Source: Elephas maximus indicus
Lineage: Eukaryota > Chordata > Mammalia > Proboscidea > Elephantidae
DNA length: 64,000 nucleotides
Direction: 5' to 3'
Assembly: GCF_024166365.1 (NCBI RefSeq)
Contig: NW_026060237.1
Span: 2,356,001 to 2,420,000, forward strand
Made by a program: the position numbers and the translations under genes. The notes below the pieces were generated by a model. It worked only from the letters and a program-made list of their open reading frames with translations. It was not told where the DNA came from and ran no database searches. This document shows positions 54,622 through 64,000 of this stretch, in pieces; positions within the stretch are counted from its first letter, which is position 1; the number at the start of each line of letters is the position of its first letter.

Positions 54622-55905
54622 CTACAGGTTTTTTTTATTAGTTTATTTTATGTTTGCTTGCTGTGTCATAGGTACTTGCATTGTTTCATTTTGATATGCC
54701 CGGATGGGTTGCTTAAAGTAAACTAGGTTGATTACTTTCACCTTTGGAGCTCTGACATCCTGTCTGCAGGTGGCTAGAGCTGTTATCAGGTATATCAGTT
54801 TAGGAGTCCCTTCATTTTTCTTGTATGAATTCAGCTCAAGTGTCCAGGTAGCTGATCATCAAGTGTGTGGTACAGGCTCTGTCCTACAGTCTTAGAAGGT
54901 CAGGGGTGATTCATGTAGGTACCGGAATCTGATTGCAGAGGGGGTCACACTCCGAATAAACAGGAGGCTAAGAATCGTCCCCCAAGAGTCTCTGAGGAAA
55001 GTGTGTTCCTGTTCCCCAGAGCGTACAGGTGGCAGGGTTCTGCAGATGGATCATGGGCACACAATGTTTTGGGGTATAAGGACTGGGAGGTACCACTTAT
55101 CCTTGGAACCCTGTCGCGGGTGGCTGGGTGATCTGAGTGGAGCCACCAGTCCTTAGGCCCCTGATGTGGTTAAGTGAAGACCCTGTTTAATAGGCAAAGC
55201 AATGTCAAACATCAAACGCCCAGTTCTCCGCTGCACAGCTGAAATGGTAGGAGTCTTCCAACAAGGGTCTATTCCCCTAAAATAGGCCCACACATGTCCA
55301 TGCAGAGGGGAAAGGTACTCAAAGTCCATGGGCCGTTTATGCCCGGACAGGAGCTGCTTTTTTCCTGATCTCCCCTGGCTGGTGAAGCTGGCAAATATCT
55401 TTTTCCCCAATGGCAAATTTATTCTTCCTCCAAGGCTGGGAGGATGGCTGTAGGTGCTCAGTAGGGCCTATCTCAGGCCCAGGGAAATCAGCTGGTGAAG
55501 CGGCCTTGGGAGCAGGGTGCGGGGGTGGTGGGGACTGTAAAATATAGGCAAGTACTTAGCTTTGCCAAGAATGCTGTTCTTCTCTGGTTCCAGAAGTGTG
55601 AGTAGGCTGTGTGGTGGCTGCTTCTCCCTGTGGAATCTGTGAAGCAATGCTACTACCACCCACATTAGCAGCTCCAGGGAATGGTGCTTGAGGGATCCCT
55701 GTGATTCAGGCCACGTATCTCCTCTCCACTTCTGAACCGTGTATTTTTCCCCCGCCCCTAAGTTTACTTTCTAACCTTGCCTTTGATGTTCCGTTCTCCT
55801 AGCTGGTCATAAATAAACTCATTTCACTTGTTTTTTTCAGGTCTTTGTTGTAAAAGGACTCTCCAGAAGTGTCTGTCAATTCTGCCATCTTGGCTCCACC
55901 TTGGT

Positions 55906-56184
55906 TTATACAGATTTTTAATAAAGAAAACAAGTTAACATCTCACAACATTGGAGTTAATGCTTTCGGAGTGGATTTCCTTTTTAGACTGTTAATCTTT
56001 ACTTTTTTTTTTAGGCTCTCCTTTCTTAGAGTTCAGAAAAGAAATATGCCTTTAAATAATAAGTGATCTTTGAAAGGAGAAAGATGCATATCTGAGACTG
56101 AGGATTGCAATTATGTGAGTGATGAGTGGCCCGATATGTGTATGAAAAGGCAACTCACCTAAAATATCAGACTGAGATTAAAGT
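55906..56184. other. Unassigned DNA
   Basis: 280 bp after the L1 5' end; no recognised element. Confidence 0.3.
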
Positions 56185-56326
56185 AGTGGCTCTTAACCTT
56201 GGCTGTGTATTAGAATGATCTGGAGAATTTTTGTTGCTGTTTCGTTGTTCAGGCCACATCCCAGAGATATTCCATCAGATGTTTCCCGAGAGACCCCAAT
56301 GTACAGCTAAGACTGAGAATTTACTG
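56185..56326 (+). mobile_element. MER5-type hAT DNA transposon remnant, first copy
   Basis: 'GTGGCTCTTAACCTTGGCTG', 'GAATGATCTGGAGAATTTTTG', 'CAGGCCACATCCCAGAGATA' match the left half of MER5-type nonautonomous Charlie elements, and the piece ends in an inverted-terminal-like 'AAGACTGAGAATTTACTGG'. Confidence 0.65.
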
Positions 56327-56462
56327 GTCTAGAGAACTATTTCTCAGACTTTAATATACATTGGAATCTCCCAGTGATCTTGTCAAAATGCAAGGTCTAA
56401 TCCAGTCGGTCTGGGGTGGGGACTGAGACTCTGCATTTCTAACAAGCTCCAGTAATTCCTGT
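56327..56462 (+). mobile_element. MER5-type hAT DNA transposon remnant, second copy
   Basis: 'AGAACTATTTCTCAGACTTT', 'CATTGGAATCTCCCAG', 'TGGGGTGGGGACTGAGACTC' and 'TTCTAACAAGCTCCAG' match the usual MER5 order. The right end is cut off by the LTR at 56463. Confidence 0.65.
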
Positions 56463-56890
56463 TTTTATGGGTTGAGTTGTGTCCACCCAAAAAGATATGT
56501 TGTGGTCCTACCCTGATACCTGTGACCTGGTTTGGAAATGTGGCTTTTGAAGATGTTATCAGTTAGGTTAACATGAGGTCATACTGGGGTAGGGTGGTTC
56601 CCAATCCTATATGATAGGTGACCTTATAAAAGAGAAGACACACAGAGACAAGGGAGTTAGCGGAAGGACGCCATGTGATGCTGCAGCTGCAAGCCAAGGA
56701 ATGCCTGGGTCCAGCAGATGTGAGGAGAGACAAGGGAGAGTTTCTGTTTCAGAGCGCTTGGAAGGAATCTACACAGCCAATACCGTGATTCAGACTTCCA
56801 CTTCAGAACTGAGAGATGATAAATTTCTGTTCTTATAAGCCACCCATTTTGTAGTATTTTGTTATGGCGGCCCTGGGAGGTTAACATACC
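56463..56890 (+). mobile_element. MLT1-type solo LTR (ERVL-MaLR)
   Basis: 'ATGGGTTGAGTTGTGTCCACCC' start, 'TTAACATGAGGTCATACTGGGG', 'GACCTTATAAAAGAGAAGAC' (TATA-like), 'CCAAGGAATGCCTGG', 'GATAAATTTCTGTTCTTATAAGC' and 'TTTGTTATGGCGGCCC' follow the MLT1 layout. No internal retroviral genes. Such LTRs are shared by placental mammals, so this marks an old locus. Confidence 0.85.
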
Positions 56891-57075
56891 CAAGCTGCTA
56901 GTCCGTGAACCACACTGGAGGAGAAAGGGCAAGTGCTTGGAAAATTGACCATGTAACTGTCTGATTGAAAATGGCCAATACCAATCCATTTCAGCAGCTT
57001 GAATCCACCAGTCGCTCTTTTGAAGTTTATGAGTTAGAATTGACTAGATGGCAGTGGGTTTGTTTTTTTGGAAGA
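56891..57075. repeat. SINE tail with a 28-bp RTE scrap
   Basis: 57000-57075 is a SINE end ('GAATCCACCAGTCGCTC', 'GAATTGACTAGATGGCAGTGGG'). Directly before it, 56969-56996 exactly matches 28 bases of the RTE endonuclease region at 35687-35714. The rest is not assigned. Confidence 0.6.
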
Positions 57076-58332
57076 GGCTCAGTGTTGATGCAATTTTCAC
57101 AAGAATAATCTTAAAGGTCTGCAATCCTATAAAGCAAGTCTGCTGGAATGTTCTCCTCATCGTAAAAATATGCGTTATAGTTGGACACCATCATTTTAAA
57201 TATTCAGGCAACCTCAGTTTAAACTGAGTGAAAGAAGTGTTTCCTTGCCAGTAAACAAAGCATAAAGTCCACAGGAAGCAGTCTGTATACTGACTGAACC
57301 AGTAAAGTCTTACCTCTTGGCCACCAGTGGCTTTGGAAGTAGGTCTTTTCTCCATATCCTAGTTTTTGCTCTGTGGCATTCAGTCTCAGCTATTCCAGTG
57401 TGCTATGAATGGAAGCCTTTTACCTTGGCATACGATATTGAAAATTGAACAATTGGCTCTGTGCTCTGATTGACAGGCCTGCATCAATCATCTGCAAAGT
57501 AGCTTAGTGGTGTTTATTTTTCCGTGTAAAAATCAGAGCTATTAAAACACAGCACAGCACAATTTACTCCAGCTTAATGACAACTGATTAACTACTTGGG
57601 TCCAATTTAGAATAACTCATTTCTACTAGAGATAGCCCATAAATCTTAAATTGAAGAGGAGGCAAATCCCCAGTGTCTTCTAGAGAAAGGAATTTACATT
57701 TCCCTGTAAAGGACTCTTTGAAAAATATTTGCTATTTGGATGGGGATAGTTTGTCCAAACTACATAAAAGATAAAAAAAAAAAATTATTTTCACATGGCA
57801 ACTGAATAAAGCTGAAATCCGCTAAATGATTAACTTAAAACTGAGTTTCTTGCCAAGAAAACAAGAAGATACTGAGGAATTTAACATTCCCACCTATCTC
57901 AAGGTATATACCGGATGTCCTTGTCAGAAAGTTAAGATTTTTTTTTCTCCCCAATAAATTGAATCATTTGAAAAGGCCCTGTCTGTGACTTTGAGAAAAT
58001 TGCTAAATGGGTTTGAGTTTTTCAAAGACGCATTTGGCATACAGAGTGGGAGATGTGGCATGGCCTTTCTCAAAGAGATGCCTGTTCTTAACAAGAAATT
58101 ATCTAGTCTATTTCCTGAGTTCATTCATCTTTATTTGATTAAGAATATAATTGTTTTCCCTGCTCACTCAGAGTAAACCGTTTGCAGTCCCGCTGAATAA
58201 ATGAATGTGAATGTGTGTCTTGTAGGAGCCGGAGGCACTTTATGGCTGGGAGAAAATCACAGGAAAAAGCGGGCAAGGGGAGACTAAGGACTCGGCAGGA
58301 AGAGAGGGTAGTGGGAGGGAAGTGAAAAGTCC
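57076..58332. other. Longest stretch without a recognised repeat
   Basis: About 1.25 kb. No frame with a recognisable domain. It contains AT-rich homeodomain-like words (TTAATGACAACTGATTAAC near 57575) and low CpG. It could be ordinary unique DNA, an undetected old repeat or a noncoding element; sequence alone does not decide. Confidence 0.35.
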
Positions 58333-58344
58333 AGCCGCATGATA

Positions 58345-58503
58345 CCCAAAACCCATTGCGGTCGAGTCCATTCTGACTCCTAGCAACCCTATAGAACAGA
58401 GTAGAGATGCCCCGTAGAGTTTCCAAGGAGCAGCTGGTGGATTCGAACTGCCGACCCTTTGGTTAGCAGCCGTAGCACTTAACACCATGCCACCAGGGTC
58501 TCT
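58345..58503 (-). mobile_element. AfroSINE with a perfect 12-bp target-site duplication
   Basis: Plus strand: 'AAAACCCATTGCGGTCGAGTCC', 'AGAGTAGAGATGCCCCG', 'GGATTCGAACTGCCGACCC' and 'CATGCCACCAGGG'. The flanks AGCCGCATGATA (58333-58344 and 58504-58515) are identical, so this copy is fairly young. Confidence 0.9.
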
Positions 58504-58515
58504 AGCCGCATGATA

Positions 58516-58854
58516 TTCGGAGCCATATCACAATCACATGCATTTATCTGTGAAAGACCCCCACAAGAGGCTGCTGTGTTATTAAACACTCATTCCCCTC
58601 CCTATTCCCACCAATTGCCCTTGCCATCAAAACCAACAACTTAACCAAAATCAGATTCTGACTTTTGCTTTGCCTGTCCAGGAAGGGTTGGACACCACCT
58701 GACTGTCAGTGGAGGCTTGAGTGTTTCTGCCATGCTGAATAGTTTTCTGAGGTGCTTCCAGACCAGATGAAGTAGGAAGAAAGGCCTGGCAATCTGCATG
58801 CAAAAATCAGCCAATGAAAACTGTAGATCAACACAGAACATTGTCCAATTTGCT
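58516..58854. other. Mostly unassigned, with a SINE-like scrap
   Basis: 58775-58830 carries the SINE-like 'GAAGAAAGGCCTGGCAATCTGC' and 'AAAAATCAGCCAATGAAAAC'. The rest is not recognised. Confidence 0.4.
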
Positions 58855-58930
58855 TGCCTTGGACACGTCATCAGGAGAGGTCAATTATTGGAGAAGGACA
58901 TCATGTTTGGTGAAGTAGAGGGCCCGCAAG
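58855..58930 (+). mobile_element. Short RTE LINE fragment
   Basis: 'CTTGGACACGTCATCAGGAG' and 'TGGAGAAGGACATCATGTTTGG' match the RTE C-terminal region. Only about 75 bp remain. Confidence 0.75.
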
Positions 58931-58934
58931 GGCA

Positions 58935-59200
58935 GGGGAGACTATATTTTGTTTATCCATTCATCTGTTGATGAATACTTAGGGAGTTTCCGTCTTTTGG
59001 CTATTATGAAAAGCGCTGTAATGAACATTGGTGTACAGGGTTACGTTTGCATTCCTGTTTCGCTTCTTCTGGGTGCATACCGAAGACTGGGTCTGCTGGA
59101 TCTCAGGGTCATCATATGTTTAACTTTTTGAGGCACGGCCAAAACTGTTCTGCACAGCAGCTGTAGCATTTTATACTCCCTCCAGCAATGGAGGAAGGCC
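58935..59200 (-). mobile_element. L1 LINE fragment, ORF2 end
   Basis: Plus strand: 'TTATCCATTCATCTGTTGATG', 'TCTTTTGGCTATTATGAAAAGC', 'GAACATTGGTGTACAGGG' and 'GTTTAACTTTTTGAGGCACGGCC', complement of the ORF2 end of old mammalian L1s. Confidence 0.8.
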
Positions 59201-59917
59201 TGTTTGCTGTAGAATCTGCTAGAGCCATCTACACGGGGAAAGCAAGATTCAAAGACTTTGAAAATGTCTGACCAATAAGGAAACTTATATGTAAGTGTGG
59301 TGTGTGTGTGTGTTTGTGTGTCCGTGCATGTACAGAGGGAGACTGAGAGACAGAGGAAAGAGACAGAGGTTCGGGTTTATTCATGGTGGAAAAATTAAAC
59401 ATGATCTGCCAGGTCATTTTAATTCTGAGTGAGCAAATTGAATTTCCTGTAGAAAAATTCTACAGCCATAATGAAGAAAAGCATATCACCTGCTGCAGGC
59501 GTGTTTGGCGAGATTTTCCATTATCACGGGCTTCCCAGTTACAGGCCGTGTTCCTGAGAGGTGAAATAAATATGTTGCTGTTAGGAACGGCATATCTAGG
59601 AGACTTTTTGAGAAAAGTAAAGGAAAGTAAATGTCTGTAAAAAAAGAGACAGTTCTCATACAGACTTAAATATAATTGTGGCCCCCACCTCCCTGGCCAC
59701 CCGAGAGGGCCGCTTGTTCACTGTATTCCTGTGGTTGTAGACAGAACATTCTCTCACCTTCTCTTCCCACCTTGCTCAGAAGAGCAATGATCAGATTAGA
59801 CCCTATGTTCTCAAGACACTTTTATCAATGCAATTCTTTGTTTCTAAAGAAATTTTTCATCAAATAACAATAGAATTAAGTTAATTATTTTTTAATGCAA
59901 GTTTGGATTAAAATTTC
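59201..59917. other. Unassigned DNA with a TG microsatellite
   Basis: About 715 bp. A (TG)n-rich tract lies at 59296-59325. The plus frame at 59383-59640 (85 codons) has no recognised domain; I see no evidence that it is a gene. Confidence 0.35.
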
Positions 59918-60105
59918 AAAGTTTCCTGCTGGAACAACCTAAAGGCTTGTGGTTCAAGCCCACCCAGCAGTACTGTGGAATAAAGACCCGGCACTCTGCT
60001 TCCAAGAAGACTACAGCCAAGAAAACACTGTGGGAAAGTTCTACTCTGCAACACATGGGGTCGCCATGAGTCAGAATCAACTGACAACTGTTTTTGTTTT
60101 TTTAG
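59918..60105 (+). mobile_element. AfroSINE, diverged
   Basis: 'CTTGTGGTTCAAGCCCACCC', 'AGTACTGTGGAATAAAGACC', 'GACTACAGCCAAGAAAACAC' and 'GGGGTCGCCATGAGTCAG'. The head is missing. Confidence 0.75.
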
Positions 60106-60149
60106 GTGACATAGGTGGAATTCCTGGGTGATATACATATATAAATGTA

Positions 60150-60335
60150 AAAGGAGCCCTGGTGGCACAGTGGGTAAAGCACTCAACTGCTAACTGAAAC
60201 GTCAGCAGTTTGAAAGCACCAGCAGCTCATTGGGAGAAAGGCGCGGCCATCTGCTTCAGTAAAGATTTATATCCTTGGAAATCCTCTGAGGTCACTATGA
60301 GTTAGAACCAACTCAACAGCAGTGTTTTTTTTTAT
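60150..60335 (+). mobile_element. AfroSINE
   Basis: 'GAGCCCTGGTGGCACAGTGG', 'CAACTGCTAACTGAAACGTC', 'GAGAAAGGCGCGGCCATC' and 'GGTCACTATGAGTTAGAACC'. Confidence 0.85.
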
Positions 60336-60379
60336 ATGTATGTATGTATATATAAAAATGTATGTACCTGTATGTGTTT

Positions 60380-60540
60380 CGTTGTTGTTAGGTGCCATTG
60401 AGTCAGTTCGAACTCACAGTGACCCTATAGGAAAGAGTGGAACTGCCCCATAGGGTTTCCAAGGAGTAGCCAGTGGATGTGAACCACCCACCTTTTGGTT
60501 AGCAGCTGAATGCTTAACCGTGGACCCACCAGGGCTCCAT
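60380..60540 (-). mobile_element. AfroSINE, minus orientation
   Basis: Plus strand: 'GTTGTTGTTAGGTGCCATTG', 'GTTTCCAAGGAGTAGCC', 'CCACCTTTTGGTTAGCAGC' and 'ACCCACCAGGGCTCC'. With 60150-60335 it makes an inverted SINE pair 45 bp apart. Confidence 0.85.
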
Positions 60541-60554
60541 ATATATGACATGTG

Positions 60555-60690
60555 TATGCTTGGCTGCTAACCAAAAGGTCGGCAGTTCGAATCCACTGGC
60601 CACTCCTTGAAAGCACTATGGGGCATTTCTACTCTGTCTTATGAGTGAGAATTGATGCAACAGCAACGGGTTTGGCTTTTTTTGTGTGTT
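60555..60690 (+). mobile_element. AfroSINE, head lost
   Basis: 'TTGGCTGCTAACCAAAAGGTC', 'GGCAGTTCGAATCCAC' (box B region intact) and 'TGGGGCATTTCTACTC'. Confidence 0.8.
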
Positions 60691-60803
60691 TATATTTACA
60701 CAGAGAGAGAGAGAAGTTTATATGTATACACATAGATTTATTTCTACATAATATTTACATATATAAATAATACATATCTGTGTGTGTGTATATATATATC
60801 TAA
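60691..60803. repeat. Mixed TA/TG/GA microsatellite
   Basis: Runs of GAGA near 60702-60712 and of TG and TA near 60778-60800. Confidence 0.8.
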
Positions 60804-60990
60804 AAAAACAAAACACAAAGTGCTGCTGTCAAGTTGATTCCAATTTATAATGTCCCTACAGGACAGAGTAGAACTTCCCTATAGGGTTTCCAGGGCTGTA
60901 ATCTTTCTTCAGCTGAGCAGCTGGTGGTTTCGTACTGACTTTTCAGTTAGCAGTCGAGTGCTTTAACCACTGCATCACCAGGGCTCCTCA
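60804..60990 (-). mobile_element. AfroSINE, minus orientation
   Basis: Plus strand: 'AAAACACAAAGTGCTGCTG', 'GGACAGAGTAGAACTTCCC', 'AGGGCTGTAATCTTTC' and 'CTGCATCACCAGGGCTCC'. Confidence 0.85.
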
Positions 60991-61334
60991 TATACATCCA
61001 TCCATACATAAATACGTATACTCAGATTTAGGACTGGAGTTTCAAAAACCAGGTCAACACACCAGAAACAGACTCATTTTCAAGGCAGCGAGCCTGAAAG
61101 CCAGTTATTCAGGGTTAAGTGATGATTAGGTCAGTTAGAACAGGTTTCTTCCCACGTATTTCCTGGAAAACCTTGCTTTAGTAAGATATTTCAAATACCC
61201 TGAAAGCGTTTGATTCAAATATGTGGATACTGAGGTTAAAAGAAATTTGTACCTGCCTCCTGTGTATTACAACTTCCAATTCTCACATTTATTAAAGCAG
61301 CCATATTGCTTTTTGTGGATTGATCTTAAAAGAA
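60991..61334. other. Unassigned DNA
   Basis: 345 bp with no recognised element. Confidence 0.3.
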
Positions 61335-61545
61335 CCAAAAACTCCAAACCAGTGGCTGCCGTGTCAAAGCCAACCCACAAGTACCCTACGTGTGCAGAGC
61401 GCAGCCCACCAGGGTTTCCAACATCTGGGACATTTTGGAAGTAGATTGCCAGGACTTCTCACCTCTGGCTGGGCTCGAACCACCAACCTTTGGTTAGTAA
61501 TTGAACACTTTAACTGTTTGCTTCCCTCAGAGGCTCTATGACATT
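61335..61545 (-). mobile_element. AfroSINE, second subfamily, minus orientation, diverged
   Basis: Plus strand: 'AAACCAGTGGCTGCCGTGTC', 'GGAAGTAGATTGCCAGGAC' and 'GGGCTCGAACCACCAACC'. Confidence 0.7.
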
Positions 61546-61617
61546 ATAAGAAACAGCTACAAATTTAAATTTAAAAAAAAATCACATACTGTATTTACTA
61601 TTTCATATATGGAGTTT

Positions 61618-62900
61618 GACAGCCATGGTGGAGCAATGGTTAAGTGCTCAGCTGCTAATCAAAAAGTTGTTGGCTGGAAGGTATTATGCTGAGCGAACTC
61701 AGTCAGAGGCAAAAGGACAAATATTGTATAAGACCACTATTATAAGATCTTGAGAAATAGTATAAACTGAGAAGAACACATATTTTGTGGTTACGAGGGG
61801 GGGAGGGAGGGAGGGAGGGAGAGTTTTTTTTTACTGATTAATTAGCTGAAAAGAACTGCTTTAGGTGAAGAGAAGGACAACACTCAATACATGGAAGGTC
61901 AGCTCAACTGGACTGGACTGGACCAAAAGCAAAGAAGCTTCTGGGATAAACTGAATACTTCAAAGGTCAGCGGAGCAAGGGCGGGGGTTTGGGAACCATG
62001 GTTTAAGGGGACTTCTAAGTCAATAGGCAAAGTAATTCTATTATGAAAACATTCTGCATCCCATTTTGAAATGTGGCATCTGAGGTCTTAAATGCTAACA
62101 AGCGGCCATCTAAGATACATCAACTGGTCTCAACCCACCTGGAGCAAAGGAGAATGAAGAACACCAAGGTCACACGACAACTAAGAGCCAAGGAAACAGA
62201 GAGGGCCACATGAACCAGAGACCTACATTAACCTGAGAACAGAAGAACTAGCTGGTGCCCGGCCACAATCGATGACTACCCTGACAGGGAGCACAATAGA
62301 GAACCACCGAGGGAACAGGAGATCAGTGGGATGCAGACCCCAAATTCTCATAAAAAGACCATACTTAATGATCTGGATGTACCTAGAGGAATCCCGGCAG
62401 TCATGGTCCCCAAACCTTCTGTTGGCACAGGACGGGAACCATCCCCGAAGACAATTCATCAGACATGAAAGGGACTGGACAGTGGGTAGGAGAGAGATGC
62501 TGATGAAGAGTGAGCTAATTATATCAGGTGGACACTTGAGACTGTGTTGGCATCTCCTGTCTGGAGGGGGCGGGGAGGATAGAGAGAGTTGGAAGCTGGC
62601 AAAATTGTCACGAAAGGAGAGACTGGAAGGGCTGACTCATTAGGGGGAGAGCAAGTGGGAGTAAGGAGTAAGATGTATATTAACTTATATGTCACAGACT
62701 GACTTGATCTGTAAACGTTCACTTGAAGCTCAATAAAAGTTAATTAAAAAAAAAAGTTGTTGGTTTGAACCTAGCCAGCAGCACTGTGGAATAAAGAGCT
62801 GATGATCTACTCCCATGAAGATTACAGCCGGGGAACACCCCTGGGGCACTTCTGCTGTGTAACACGTGGGGTCAGAATTGACTCCACAGCACCCAGCAAT
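61618..62900 (+). mobile_element. AfroSINE split by an L1 insertion
   Basis: 5' part 61618-61673 ('ACAGCCATGGTGGAGCAATGG', 'CAGCTGCTAATCAAAAAG'); 3' part 62751-62900 ('GTTTGAACCTAGCCAGCAGC', 'GATTACAGCCGGGGAACACC', 'GGGGTCAGAATTGACTCC'). The parts join exactly if one copy of AAAAAGTTGTTGG is removed together with the L1. Confidence 0.9.
61674..62750 (+). mobile_element. 5'-truncated L1 (3' UTR) with 13-bp target-site duplication
   Basis: It begins in the last codons of ORF2 ('TATTATGCTGAGCGAACTCAG') and carries the same 3' UTR as the full-length L1 (47660-48717), including the G-rich GGGAGGGAGG tract, ending in an A-tail at 62745-62755. Flanks AAAAAGTTGTTGG (61661-61673 and 62751-62763) are identical. 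Confidence 0.95.
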
Positions 62901-62904
62901 ATCA

Positions 62905-63165
62905 AACTACTTTCTGTCTCTATAAAATTGCCTATTCTGGACATTTCATATACGTGGAAACAGACCATATGTGGTATTCTGTGACTGCCTTCCTTCAGTC
63001 AATACAATGTTTTCAAGGTTCTTTTACACTGTGTATGTTTCAGTACTGTGATCTTTTTATGGCCAGGTAATACTCTCTTGTATGGCTAGACCACCTTTTG
63101 TTTATCCATTTATCCGCTGATGGATGTCTGTGTGGTTTCCCCTTCAACGATGTATTCTATTTATT
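62905..63165 (-). mobile_element. Old L1 3' end
   Basis: Plus strand: 'TCTCTATAAAATTGCCTATTCTGGAC', 'ATTTCATATACGTGGAAAC', 'CAATACAATGTTTTCAAGG' and 'TTTGTTTATCCATTTATCCG', complement of an old L1 tail. The part from 63030 rightwards is duplicated at 25906-25745. Confidence 0.8.
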
Positions 63166-63187
63166 AGAAATTAGTCTTTGTTGACTT

Positions 63188-63380
63188 TGAAACCCTGGTG
63201 GCACAGTGGTTAAGCACTCAGCTGCTAACCAAAAGGTCTGCGGTTCAAAACCATCAGCAGCTCCATGAGATGAAGATGCGACAGCCTGCTTCCTTAAAGA
63301 TTTACAGCCTTGGAAACCCCATGGGATCAGTATGAGTCAGAATTGACTCCATGGCAGCCTGTTTGTTTGTTTGTTTGAAT
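63188..63380 (+). mobile_element. AfroSINE in the duplicated segment
   Basis: 'GAAACCCTGGTGGCACAGTGG', 'CAGCTGCTAACCAAAAGG', 'TACAGCCTTGGAAACCCC', then (GTTT)n. Counterpart 25555-25752. Confidence 0.9.
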
Positions 63381-63392
63381 TTGGGCTAACTT

Positions 63393-63597
63393 GAATCGAG
63401 GAGTCCCTGAATGGTTCAAAATCTTGGGGCTGCTATCCAAGAGGTTGGAGGTTCAAGTCCATCCAGGGGCACCTCAGAAGAAACGTCTGGTAATCTACTT
63501 CCAAAAAGTCAGCGATTGAAAACCCTACGGAGCACCGTTCTACTCAGACACACACACAGAGTGCCATGAGTTGGAATGGGCTCCACGGTAACTGGTT
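63393..63597 (+). mobile_element. AfroSINE, second subfamily, in the duplicated segment
   Basis: 'GAGGAGTCCCTGAATGGTTC', 'GGTTGGAGGTTCAAGTCC', 'CCTACGGAGCACCGTTC'. Counterpart 25350-25545. Confidence 0.9.
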
Positions 63598-63884
63598 TGG
63601 ATTTTTATCTGCTTTTAGTGCCATGGCTTTCAGCAGTCCCCAGGGCAAGCAACCCAGAGGGGCTTGGTGGGTCGAAGGCTTTCATGCAACAGAGTGAATT
63701 AAGGCCAAGTTCCCATCCATTGGGCCATCAGACTGCTTAGAATCTTCTCACTAAAGGAAGTCACCATCAGAGCCGTGAGAGATAGCGAGTTCTCTGGACG
63801 TGGGGCCGGTTAATGCCAAACTGGACCCCCGGGGAAGAACTTGGGGAATGTCGCACCCAGAAGCCAACATCTGGGTAAAGTAGA
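63598..63884. other. Unassigned DNA present only in the right duplication arm
   Basis: About 285 bp, moderately GC-rich, no recognised repeat or gene. Its absence between the matching parts of the left arm shows either loss there or insertion here. Confidence 0.5.
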
Positions 63885-64000
63885 TGTTACAGAAGGCGAA
63901 AGTTAACAAAATATGCTGTTACACCTTCATGGATATTGACAAGAATGAAGGTAGGGGGTGGTTTTGAAAATTGCAGTGTGATTGACAATATAGAGAGATT

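Larger units (their letters stand above)
50725..55905 (-). mobile_element. L1 LINE with 5' end intact but 3' end missing (second case)
   Basis: The minus strand starts near 55905 (the plus strand shows CTGCCATCTTGGCTCCACC), with a 5' UTR to about 54620, ORF1 (about 54600-53650) and ORF2 (about 53180-50740). It stops after the RT ('MSILLK..'-type region near 50750), short of the ORF2 C-terminus and 3' UTR, and abuts an RTE. Confidence 0.85.
63030..64000. repeat. Right arm of an inverted duplication (partner 25226-25905)
   Basis: Contains, in order, old L1 DNA, the SINEs at 63188-63380 and 63393-63597, about 285 bp found only in this arm (63598-63884), and about 116 bp of shared single-copy DNA to the window end. 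It may go on beyond the window, since the left arm continues into a SINE at 25225. Confidence 0.85.

Noticed and set aside
56611-56838. 75-codon plus-strand frame
   Set aside because: It lies wholly inside the MLT1-type LTR.
59383-59640. 85-codon plus-strand frame in unassigned DNA
   Set aside because: No domain, no start context of note and no support beyond length; expected by chance.
63188-63380. Possible tRNA gene from the box A/B-like SINE head
   Set aside because: The same head is present in dozens of copies with a common body; these are SINEs, not tRNA genes.

Overview
This window is mammalian nuclear DNA, made mostly of retrotransposons nested in one another. The repeat types point to an afrotherian, most likely an elephant or close relative. 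Dozens of short tRNA-like SINEs carry the heads 'CCCTGGTGGCACAGTGGTTAA' or 'GGGAGTCCCTGGGTGGTNCAA' (AfroSINE/PSINE style). Many RTE-clade LINE copies end in 'GACTCGACGGCACCTAACAA', and long L1s begin 'GGGGGCCAAGATGGC'. Family names are given from memory; no repeat library was searched. I see no bacterial-type genes, operons, CRISPR arrays or phage.

Layout. 1-2.5 kb: SINE composite and RTE pieces. 2.5-11.6 kb: two minus-strand L1s back to back, both lacking their 3' ends. 11.65-13.1 kb: RTE. 13.2-15.1 kb: a degenerate minisatellite of about 50-bp units in two alternating types. 15.3-17.35 kb: the only gene-like island, GC- and CpG-rich, holding a 260-codon PC-esterase (PCED1B-like) reading frame. 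17.4-26.4 kb: SINEs, two LTRs, RTE scraps and some unassigned DNA. 26.4-30.0 kb: plus-strand L1. 30.0-36.8 kb: a rearranged RTE containing a full-length younger RTE. 36.9-40.8 kb: old L1, LTR, RTE and SINEs. 40.9-48.7 kb: full-length plus-strand L1 with a target-site duplication. 48.7-55.9 kb: RTE pieces and a third minus-strand L1 without its 3' end. 56-64 kb: MER5-type DNA transposons, an MLT1-type LTR, SINEs, an L1 tail inserted in a SINE, and the largest stretches without a recognised repeat.

The PCED1B-like frame keeps the expected SGNH/GDSL-type catalytic blocks (GDS near residue 21, DGVHW near 226) and has a strong Kozak start. It lacks the long proline-rich tail of the family and ends in 30 unrelated residues. 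A truncated retrocopy or young pseudogene is the simplest reading, but a short expressed isoform is possible. No other host protein gene is supported. All L1 and RTE open frames are fragments.

The main structural observations are: an inverted duplication linking 25.2-25.9 kb with 63.0-64.0 kb; the two-type minisatellite; a composite SINE junction shared by 1-256 and 17.5-17.8 kb; an RTE whose 3' half is inverted and which also carries an internal tandem duplication with an L1-like filler; and several cleanly readable nested insertions with target-site duplications.
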